A DNA stretch of 36,623 bases from Tritrichomonas foetus (taxonomy: Eukaryota; Parabasalia; Tritrichomonadida; Tritrichomonadidae): the NCBI GenBank assembly GCA_001839685.1, contig MLAK01001048.1:1-36623 (forward strand). Direction: 5' to 3'. The stretch's first letter is position 1. Each line of letters begins with the position of its first letter. The position numbers and the translations under genes are program-made. Below are positions 29,308 to 36,623 of the stretch, piece by piece. The notes beneath the pieces were generated by a model, which saw nothing but the letters and a program-made list of their open reading frames with translations, did not search any database and had not been told where the DNA came from.

Positions 29308-32300
29308 ATGAATGATGCCTACAACTGGAAAAGTGATATCTCACAGATTAAGTCGACATTTCACCAAAAATGCACCAATGAAATGTCACAAGCCTTTAGT
29401 CAACCATACCAAATGAATGACTTGTACAATTTTCATACCACTGATTTGGATATATATCATCAAATTTCAACTCTTTTTTCCAAACCAAATCAACCTAATT
29501 TAAAGTATTCATTTCCATATGATACAGATTCTTTGTGCCGACTGATAACTGAAATTATCAGAAGAAATAAACCAGCTCAGTTAATGGTGATTGTTGATGA
29601 TTTGAAATTACTTTTTCCACTTCTAGATGGATTCATAGAATTGGGCATAATAAATTGTATTGATTTGATTTATGAAATTGATCGACATGATCAATGCATT
29701 TCCCATACTACTGATCCAAATGAATATTATCATGATATTTCGATATGTAAAGCTCATAACCAAGCTATGAGCGAAGACAAGATTTTTCCACATTATAACT
29801 CTTTTCTACCTTGTGAAGAAATTTGTCCTTTAATTTCCCAATTTTCTGCACAATCAACAGATATTTTTGATCACTTACTTAGTGTGAATGATGTTGAAGA
29901 TATTGAAGATTTATTTTCATGTGACAATCAATGTCCTGTTCTAGAATTTCAGAGACACAATAAAAATATACACAATAATTCCAACAAAGTTAAATTAATG
30001 ATTACAACTCAAGACAGTATTTTTTATTATATTTTGAAACAGTCAATTATTCATAGATTAAACCTTCAATCAACATTGGATTCATGGAAAATCGTTCTAT
30101 TTAGTAATAACATTCAAAATCAAATGTTAGATCTTTTCCCACTTAATTTGGGCTATAATGAAATTCAAACTATACTAACAAATCTTTTGCAATCAAAAAA
30201 CACTTCAAAATTATTGAATCCATTTTTAACAACTTTGCAGCAACGTCTTCAAGATTATTTCATGAAAAATATTCCTATTGCCCCCATTCCAAATTTCAAT
30301 GAAGAAATATTTAGTCAAATATACCATTCTCTTAAAACAGAGGACAAACATTTATTTGAACAATGCTTATTATTACTCCTAGCTTGCAATTCACCTGATT
30401 ATTTTAAAATAACTGTTCGGCAATCTAACGAAAAAAATATTGTGGATTTCCAATGTACTGTGACACAACTCCAGAATTTTCACGATTTACTTGATAATCA
30501 CTCTATTATTCATCTTAGTGAAGACAATAAATATAATTTCTCCGATTATTTCCATTCGTTTATATCTATGCTTTGCTGCAAAGAAAATAATTCTATAGTT
30601 TTTCGTTGTTCAGCTGATATTGATGATAAACTACCAAATGAATTTGGAAATAATGTTATTCGACTAGATTATAGGCAACATATGATTGGTATTCGTATTC
30701 TAAAATGGTATCCATCATTTTATAAAATGTTAAGAATTGACTTACGATCACGAAGCTTTACACGTTATTACCACTTAACGGGATCTCCGGGTATAGGAAA
30801 ATCTACTTTTATATTTTATTTTGTTTTAAGATGGTTTCATTGCGATGAAAATGAACTGATGTGCTCATATAAAAAATATGAATACCAAAAACCTCTCAAT
30901 GCCATTTCTATTTTCTATCTTCCTATGAAAGAAGAAAATCAACAATATCAAAGAACCGATTCTGAAAAAATTTTAATTTTTCGTCTTGATGATAAGGTAT
31001 TTATTGGGCAATATACAGACATGGACCATTTTATCGATTATAAACATGGATGCAAAGAAAAAATCTACATTCTATTCGAAAGATTATATCAAATTGAAAA
31101 TAATGAATCTCTACTTGTAACTCCAGATGATGTCTCGGGTGATTTTTATAAAACACATAATTTTAGGGTTTTTCATACACAGAAAATCAAAATATTAATC
31201 GAATGGATAGTTGACGATGAAAATTTTATCTGTATAAATATTTATGATGGTCATCATTCATACAAATCTGGAGAGCCCAAAGTTTTGATGTGTTCTTCAT
31301 ACAATCATTCAATAACAAGTTTACAATTTGATAAACCAATATTTCCTCCATTATGCACTCCATATGAATTTCAATATGCAATTTCACTTTACCGAGGAGG
31401 ATATAAAAGAAAAATTCTCGAGAAAGCACGTACTATTGCTCAATATATTAATCTAAATATCCGTGATGCGTTAATATTAGCAACAGCCCATACCACATCA
31501 ATTATTGAAGATCTTTTAATCATTGAAATGGCAAAACAGTTAAAAAGAAATGATATAATGAATGTTCCAAAACTATCTGATTTAATTAACAATCAAAAAT
31601 ATTTATTCATTCTTAAACCAATTACAAATAAATTATATACCTCAATTACATCAAACTGCGATCAATTATTAAATTTTACATCAGAAACCTCAAAGAACTT
31701 GGTGTTTGGTTTTCTCAACAAGCAAAATATCAACATTCAAAACTCAGTCAGAGGTGTTTTAACCCAATTATTAGGACTATTCTGTAAACAAAGTGCAGGA
31801 TATCTCTTTGAAGCCTTAGGAAATTTAAATCTACAGTTACCATGCCTTCTGAATTGTGTCAAAGTTTGTGCAGCTGTAAACCAAAAAACACATCAAAAAA
31901 TGCTTGTTTATGAATCAGACAATTTCAACTTCAATCTTTTTGTTAATGGATGCACAGAAGTTGTCATTATTGAAAATGAATCTCCTCAAAAATTCATTAA
32001 TATCTTATACGCTGTTCAAGATTTTGAAGGTAAAAACTATTTATATCTACCAGAAAGGGCTACTCAGCATTTCTATGATTCATTGCTATTTGATAGTCAA
32101 GATGGGATCCTTTATGCATTCCAATTGACTGTTGGAGATACACATGGATTTAACGTCGCTGAACTTGATAAACTATTTTCAGAAATTGATAGTCATGAAG
32201 ATAATCCTAACAAACTCGATATTAAAAAGATCATTTATATCAACCTTCGAAACTATCCACCATTTAATCGCATTTTTCTTGAGCCAAAAGGAAGGCAAAA

Positions 32301-32607
32301 TGCATTGTTAGCTTTATTAACATATTCCAAATTTGAAATATACTATTCAATGTTAGATATCAGTAATATAGAAATCATCCGACAGTCTTATTCGGATTTA
32401 AAAACTCAATATCAGAATAATTCTGATTCATTTCTGAAAAAAATTCACAACTATAAGCAAAATTTTGCACCTTTAAATCCTCCATTAATTCCACAAGAAT
32501 CGATTCCATTAAATTACATAATTCAAAGAAACACATTGGTTCCCAAACCAAAATCAAATCGCAAAAAAGATTCCAATAATGATTCAAATCACCAACTAGG
32601 ACAATAA
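29308..32607 (+). CDS. Crinkler/RHS-like P-loop NTPase with C-terminal nuclease-like region
   Basis: A 1099-residue protein with no signal peptide. Residues 1-440 are an unrecognised helical header region. The P-loop GSPGIGKST is at 492-500, within HLTGSPGIGKSTFIFYFVLRW, a form typical of Crinkler (CRN) and retrotransposon-hot-spot (RHS) proteins. A Walker-B-like INIYDG (D647) follows, then VLMCSS near 660 and a PPLCTPYEFQYAISLY block, in the order seen in that NTPase family. Near 922-945 the sequence FYDSLLFD..GILYAFQLTVGDTH matches the C-terminal restriction-endonuclease-fold domain of the CRN/RHS class, with D924 and Q939-x-T941 where an active enzyme would have D...(E/Q)-x-K. The catalytic Lys thus seems missing. 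The last 40 residues are basic and Asn-rich. In other eukaryotes such proteins act as effectors, conflict toxins or retrotransposon-linked factors; the role here is unknown. Confidence 0.65.
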   Translation: MNDAYNWKSDISQIKSTFHQKCTNEMSQAFSQPYQMNDLYNFHTTDLDIYHQISTLFSKPNQPNLKYSFPYDTDSLCRLITEIIRRNKPAQLMVIVDDLKLLFPLLDGFIELGIINCIDLIYEIDRHDQCISHTTDPNEYYHDISICKAHNQAMSEDKIFPHYNSFLPCEEICPLISQFSAQSTDIFDHLLSVNDVEDIEDLFSCDNQCPVLEFQRHNKNIHNNSNKVKLMITTQDSIFYYILKQSIIHRLNLQSTLDSWKIVLFSNNIQNQMLDLFPLNLGYNEIQTILTNLLQSKNTSKLLNPFLTTLQQRLQDYFMKNIPIAPIPNFNEEIFSQIYHSLKTEDKHLFEQCLLLLLACNSPDYFKITVRQSNEKNIVDFQCTVTQLQNFHDLLDNHSIIHLSEDNKYNFSDYFHSFISMLCCKENNSIVFRCSADIDDKLPNEFGNNVIRLDYRQHMIGIRILKWYPSFYKMLRIDLRSRSFTRYYHLTGSPGIGKSTFIFYFVLRWFHCDENELMCSYKKYEYQKPLNAISIFYLPMKEENQQYQRTDSEKILIFRLDDKVFIGQYTDMDHFIDYKHGCKEKIYILFERLYQIENNESLLVTPDDVSGDFYKTHNFRVFHTQKIKILIEWIVDDENFICINIYDGHHSYKSGEPKVLMCSSYNHSITSLQFDKPIFPPLCTPYEFQYAISLYRGGYKRKILEKARTIAQYINLNIRDALILATAHTTSIIEDLLIIEMAKQLKRNDIMNVPKLSDLINNQKYLFILKPITNKLYTSITSNCDQLLNFTSETSKNLVFGFLNKQNINIQNSVRGVLTQLLGLFCKQSAGYLFEALGNLNLQLPCLLNCVKVCAAVNQKTHQKMLVYESDNFNFNLFVNGCTEVVIIENESPQKFINILYAVQDFEGKNYLYLPERATQHFYDSLLFDSQDGILYAFQLTVGDTHGFNVAELDKLFSEIDSHEDNPNKLDIKKIIYINLRNYPPFNRIFLEPKGRQNALLALLTYSKFEIYYSMLDISNIEIIRQSYSDLKTQYQNNSDSFLKKIHNYKQNFAPLNPPLIPQESIPLNYIIQRNTLVPKPKSNRKKDSNNDSNHQLGQ

Positions 32608-32758
32608 ATAACTTGATTTTAGATATATCAAGGATTGAAATACAAAGAATTGAAACATTGAATAAGCATCGCCTTTTAATCCAAAGTGTCAATTGTCAAT
32701 TTTTGATATATTAATTTCAAATGAATTTGTCACGATATAAACTATGTATTGTGTAGTG

Positions 32759-32774
32759 TATATATATATATATA
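32759..32774. repeat. TA dinucleotide run
   Basis: Eight TA units, next to the 15-bp array. Confidence 0.9.
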
Positions 32775-32782
32775 ATATGAAG

Positions 32783-32877
32783 ATATCTCATGTAATAATA
32801 TATCATGTAATAATATCTCATGTAATAATATTTCATGTATTAATATTTCATGTATTAATATTTCATGTATTAATATT
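32783..32877. repeat. 15-bp tandem repeat, six full copies
   Basis: Six head-to-tail copies of a 15-bp unit, consensus ATATYTCATGTAWTA, start at 32783, 32798, 32813, 32828, 32843 and 32858, with a 5-bp remainder. Copies 1-3 end in TAATA and copies 4-6 in TATTA, so the array has two homogenised halves. It lies in the convergent 3'-3' gap between the Crinkler/RHS-like gene and the phosphatase gene. Confidence 0.95.
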
Positions 32878-32958
32878 ATTCGAAAGAAAGATAGAAAAAT
32901 TTTTATAAACAAGAACACGTATTTCGCAAACCTAATCCAAATCCAATGAAAATTAAAT

Positions 32959-34758
32959 TCATGGTTTCACAATATCGGTGTTCACCGGCGGCAGGTGTTC
33001 CATTGTGCTCGCCAATGGCGCGTGAAAGGGCTTTGCTATTGAATACATCTTGCTAAGTCTGCGCGCATCATGAGTCGGTAGAAGAGGGCTGATTTTTCTG
33101 TTGTAATTTGCAAACGGTCTTGATGTTCTTCTGTTTGCTGTTGCTTGCATAATAATCTTTCCTAAACAGTCGTTGTTGTTCATTGAAATCTGGGAAATAT
33201 AAGGTGGCTGAACACCAGAACTTGAGGCAACAGGTCCATGTGGCCCGGCCCGACCGTATCCATAACCGTAATTTGGACCGAAGTTCGAGCTATTCAATGG
33301 CCCACAGATATTTGGTTTTTCGAGGAAGAGACAATCTTGACGTGTTATTTTTTCGATCGGTTTGAAATGATGTTCAATTAAGGTGCCATCATCAGTAATT
33401 TCGAGAAAACCTGCAATATTGTCTGAGTTAACATAATCAGAAGAAGAAAAGATAGTAACAACACGATTATGGTAGTGGTAGCGAATTCCACCATCAACCA
33501 TTTGATGAGCACGCAAAATGATTTTGATTTGATTGTCTTCGAGGAAACGAGCAACAGCACTTTCGCCGTATTCGAAGAACTGACCACGCGGTGACTTTCT
33601 GAAACCTTTTGCTTCTTCATCATCATAGCCATTATATGGTTTTCGTTGTGGGACAGCATCCGCATCATCAATATCATCAATATGAATATCACCATAACTC
33701 TTAAATTTTCGCTTTAAAAGAGTATTTTTATTGTTTTCACTTCTCATGCCATCAGGATTGAAATTACACGAATCATCATTATTTGGATTGACAGAATTAA
33801 TTGCAGGATTATCTGTCGAATTATTGACATGATTATTTCCAGAATTACTAGTAGTATTACTAATAGAATCACTAGTAGTATTATCATTTTGCTGATTTTC
33901 TTTTCCGATATTGTCTAAATTATGATTGTCGTGATTGGGTGCACCGCAAGTTCTGGCATTGAGCCCGCCTGCATTTCCGAGGCGTGGAGCTGGCGATCTT
34001 CCTGGGCGATCGACTCGGTCTTGAAAGCTTTCATTATCGATTTCAGCGTTTCGCCGACTCGTCTCTTCGTCTTCAGCCGGGTCCGCCCACAAAATGTCGG
34101 TCACCACGGGGTTGGCCCAGGTGGGCAGAGGAAGGTGAATGCTAAGGAGCTCATTCACATATTGGAACTTTGGGGAAATGCCGCCATGAACACAGAATAT
34201 TTCATTGTCAATCATCGCAGCAACTGGGAGCCAGCTGAAAATGTAATTGAATTCGTCGAGCAATGAAACATCACAGAATTGCATTTCAATGTCTGAACGT
34301 AGGGTGTACTGCGAGATTGGCCCAGGGAATTCATGATTTCCACGAAGGAGAAAAACCCGATCTGGATAAATATATCGGAGCGATAATAAAAATGTAACAA
34401 CTTCCATTGAAAAACTGCCTTTGTCCACATAATCACCTAGAAATAGAAAAGAAAAATTTTTCGCAGGCGGAAGTCCGGTTTCTCGAAATATTCGAATGAG
34501 ATCATGAATATTGCCATGCAAGTCGCCAATCACGTACACAGGTTTGGAAATGGTGATGAAAGGCTTTTGGGTGGCGTTACTGCAAGCTGGAGATGCTGCA
34601 ATGTCGTGAAGAAGGCGAGAAATTATCGATGGATGGAATGATGGCATTTCGACTGTCTTTCCAATTGATGAAACGTCAACGTCGGTGTTGTTGACAAGCT
34701 TGATAAATTTGGAAGAAATAATATCGGCAGCAAAATAATTCTTCGGAAAAGGGTACAT
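32959..34758 (-). CDS. PPP-family Ser/Thr protein phosphatase (PP1-like) with Asn-rich insertion
   Basis: A 599-residue protein. The metal-binding set of the PPP fold is complete: GDLHG (D79, H81), GDYVDKG (D109), RGNHE (N141, H142), VHGGI (H191) and RAHQ (H418), with SSSDY (Y442) in place of SAPNY. GDYVDRG has changed to GDYVDKG, so the phosphate-contacting Arg is Lys113. H191 to H418 spans 227 residues against about 75 in PP1; the extra ~150 residues (about 232-385) are Asn/Asp/Ser-rich, between LWADPAEDEE and GQFFEYGE. The C-terminal 120 residues are Gly/Tyr/Ser/Pro-rich. The enzyme should be active; the insert probably loops out and may bind partners. The ATG at 34758 is supported by upstream signals. 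Confidence 0.92.
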   Translation of the reverse strand: MYPFPKNYFAADIISSKFIKLVNNTDVDVSSIGKTVEMPSFHPSIISRLLHDIAASPACSNATQKPFITISKPVYVIGDLHGNIHDLIRIFRETGLPPAKNFSFLFLGDYVDKGSFSMEVVTFLLSLRYIYPDRVFLLRGNHEFPGPISQYTLRSDIEMQFCDVSLLDEFNYIFSWLPVAAMIDNEIFCVHGGISPKFQYVNELLSIHLPLPTWANPVVTDILWADPAEDEETSRRNAEIDNESFQDRVDRPGRSPAPRLGNAGGLNARTCGAPNHDNHNLDNIGKENQQNDNTTSDSISNTTSNSGNNHVNNSTDNPAINSVNPNNDDSCNFNPDGMRSENNKNTLLKRKFKSYGDIHIDDIDDADAVPQRKPYNGYDDEEAKGFRKSPRGQFFEYGESAVARFLEDNQIKIILRAHQMVDGGIRYHYHNRVVTIFSSSDYVNSDNIAGFLEITDDGTLIEHHFKPIEKITRQDCLFLEKPNICGPLNSSNFGPNYGYGYGRAGPHGPVASSSGVQPPYISQISMNNNDCLGKIIMQATANRRTSRPFANYNRKISPLLPTHDARRLSKMYSIAKPFHAPLASTMEHLPPVNTDIVKP

Positions 34759-34782
34759 TTGATTGATATTAAAGTATTGAAA

Positions 34783-34823
34783 AAGTGAGACTTTGGAAAT
34801 TCAATAGATGCCATCAAAAAGTT
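34783..34823 (-). promoter_or_regulatory. Likely core promoter of the phosphatase gene
   Basis: On the minus strand AACTTTTTGA (34823 down to 34814) is followed by the initiator-like TCACTT (34788 down to 34783; A at 34786). The predicted leader is 28 nt. The decamer ends about 28 bp before the putative start point, a TATA-like distance. Both elements recur elsewhere in the window. Confidence 0.45.
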
Positions 34824-35355
34824 CATACTTTTTCTTGGAATGAATTGCATGATTAGACGATTATGGAGTTGATTAATCTAGAAAGAATTTTAATGGCGAC
34901 ATTGACTTCTTTGCTCTTCATCGTAAACATTTGAAATAATGAAATGTTTAAACTTTTTCTTATCTTATTCAAACCTCTTATGAAAAAATTCTATGATATT
35001 CAGAAATTGGGGAAACATAGGCTTCAATTCATTAAAAAGATTGAATATTCATTTAAATTTCAAAGAAAAACAACACAGAAATGATGCGTGATTTCGAGAG
35101 CAATGGTCTCTTATATTTATGTAAATCATTTTATTAATCCAGGTATTTCTAAAAAATTATCATCAGTGAAATAATTGAAAATTTAATAAGAATCGTAACC
35201 ACCTCTTCTCAAAAAGTTATTGAAAATCAATGCAAAATTTTATTAATTGAATATAGATTCGAAAATATCCAGTAAAATCAGGTATATCTATTAATTTATT
35301 AAAGAAAAACAAAACAAAAACAGCATAATAATTCTATATAACAGAAAAGTTAAAC
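34824..35355. other. Intergenic interval
   Basis: No gene found. One exact AACTTTTTGA on the minus strand at 35209-35218. Confidence 0.5.
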
Positions 35356-36488
35356 TTAGAAATGATGTTTCACAGGAATTTTTGGAAGTGCTGATGAATG
35401 CTGGGAAATCACTGATGATTGCACTTTTGTAATCGTTGGTTTCTTTTTTAATGTTGGGTTTGATCCAAAGACAAACATTTGATTTTGTTTTTTCAACATC
35501 TTGTTTTGGATGAAACCATGACATAGAGGAGGAAGTCTTCCTGATCCCGTTTGGGAGCGTTCATAAAATGGACCGCATAAAACATAATATAATGTTGTAA
35601 ATGTGTTAATTTCTCCTTCAATTAACAAATGTATTAATTCATTTGCATCAACATCAGAATATCTCGCACATTCTTTAACAATGATCATATTAATCTCTTC
35701 TCTTCTAAGCTTATTTCTTTTCTGTTCATTTAAATGTTCCAAAAACTCAAAATATTTCGGGAAATTAAAAATATTATTAACATTTTTTGGAAAATTTGAT
35801 GAAAGAGTCAAATTATTTAGACCTTTGCAATGTGAATCTGATAACAAATCATTTGCACTTGCTGAGGATTGCATTTGTATATTTTTTAACCAAGGATGAT
35901 CTATTAATTCAATTAAAAATGATCGTCTTTCTTGATCAGGCTGCAACATTTTTTTTAATAAATCACACAATAAAGGTGAAAAATTATCAGGGAACTGATT
36001 ATAATTAACTAAATTTTGTGCTTCGTTAAACAATTGAGTTGAGCTAAAACGCTGTACTGTAAATGGCAAATTAACTTCAATCATTTGGTAAAGTATCACA
36101 CCAAGTGCAAAAACATCACATTTTTCTGAAAATCCTTCACCTGAAATTACTTCAGGTGGAACAAAACCAGGAGTTCCAGCAAATGTCCGAAACATTGATG
36201 AAGAAGTGTCGTTAAGATTATCGAATTCAATTCCATGATCTGAATAATATTCAACATCATCATCATCATCGTTTTCACCATAAAACATATCAACTTCATT
36301 TTCCAGATTCATAATTTTCTCATTATTGAAGTTTTGTTCTGTTTTTTCAATATTTTTTTGAAAATGATTATGTTTTGATTCTTCTTCGTTTTTTTCATTT
36401 TGTTGATAAATACCCCAAAATCGCAAACTTTTCCCCTTTCTGTTTTACAAGATATGGTTATAATTCGACGAAAATCTGACAATTGTCA
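35356..36488 (-). pseudogene. 5'-truncated, frameshifted protein kinase (C-lobe plus tail)
   Basis: A 356-codon frame (36426-35356) holds only a kinase C-lobe: FAGTPGFVPPEVIS, EKCDVFALGVILYQMI and HPWL, after an acidic Asn/Glu/Asp-rich activation-segment insert. It opens at a TTG; the first ATG is at 36312. Just upstream, in another frame, GKVCDFG is encoded (Asp at 36422-36420), and 18 residues before that Asp comes LSDFRR, exactly the spacing of HRDxKP to DFG, with His and Arg lost. The frames part at a G4 run (36413-36416), and a TGA at 36488-36486 precedes LSD. No N-lobe is recognisable in the remaining 135 bp. The tail has a segment ANELIHLLIEGEINTFTTLYYVL recalling the UBA-like part of CAMKL kinases. 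It is either a decaying gene or a sequencing/assembly indel. Confidence 0.7.
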
Positions 36489-36494
36489 GATTTT
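36471..36494. repeat. 24-bp perfect palindrome
   Basis: Arms of AAAATCTGAC and its reverse complement flank a central AATT, with no mismatch. It overlaps the degenerate catalytic loop of the kinase relic, so it is either a chance product of decay or a dimeric protein-binding site. Confidence 0.9.
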
Positions 36495-36522
36495 TATTGA
36501 TAGTTTTTTTCAATATTAAAAT

Positions 36523-36532
36523 AACTTTTTGA
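36523..36532 (+). promoter_or_regulatory. AACTTTTTGA motif near the right edge
   Basis: One exact copy of the decamer. The remainder of 36495-36623 is AT-rich with nothing else supported. Confidence 0.35.
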
Positions 36533-36623
36533 TTAAATTAATGTACGGTTAGAATGGATCATTTCACTTTTTATATTCTCACATATGTATATTTAATTTC
36601 TAATTTCAGACTTAATGGGGAAG

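Noticed and set aside
36595..36623. Possible intron boundary upstream of the truncated kinase
   Set aside because: No match to the GTAYGT / ACTAACACACAG signals known for trichomonad introns was seen on the minus strand.

Overview
The window looks like nuclear DNA of a flagellated, AT-rich protist with almost no introns. A trichomonad (Parabasalia, Tritrichomonas-like) is the best guess. The reasons are uninterrupted reading frames up to 9.2 kb, all three standard stop codons in use, flagellar proteins (a HYDIN homologue and a sperm-tail PG-rich repeat protein), very short leaders with TCAYW-like initiators, many divergent kinases and phosphatases with Asn-rich inserts, and a eukaryotic tRNA-Glu(CTC). 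The species assignment is inference; no search was run.

Layout. Left edge: a partial minus-strand PG-rich repeat gene (<1-929). Then two large plus-strand genes: a BIG/Sec7-type Arf-GEF (1962-6011) and a 3076-residue HYDIN homologue with its internal adenylate-kinase-like P-loop (6474-15704). Two short minus-strand genes follow (16158-16448, tail-anchored; 17185-17664, unknown). The stretch 17.7-20.2 kb is gene-poor but holds a badly decayed protein kinase (18558-19778). Next are an intact, probably myristoylated CAMKK-like kinase (20253-21554), a small acidic protein (23352-23957), a MITE-like inverted-repeat element (24540-24827), an intracellular CAP/SCP-domain protein (25659-26639), a tRNA-Glu (26818-26889) and a minus-strand helical-repeat protein (27439-28821). 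A strong inverted repeat separates that gene from a divergent 1099-residue Crinkler/RHS-like P-loop protein (29308-32607). The right end carries a PPP-family phosphatase with a large Asn-rich insertion in its catalytic core (32959-34758) and a second, 5'-broken kinase (35356-36488) next to a 24-bp perfect palindrome.

The genes are independent units, not an operon. HYDIN and the PG-rich repeat protein belong to the axoneme, the Arf-GEF to Golgi/endosome traffic, and the kinases and phosphatase to signalling. Recurrent non-coding signals are an AACTTTTTGA motif concentrated in intergenic DNA, TCACTT/TCATCT initiator-like sites just before start codons, a TTTTTCCC/GAAAA-type element at three plus-strand starts, and short-period tandem repeats in two convergent 3'-3' gaps. 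The most unusual items are the Crinkler/RHS-like gene, the MITE-like element, and the two kinases caught in decay.
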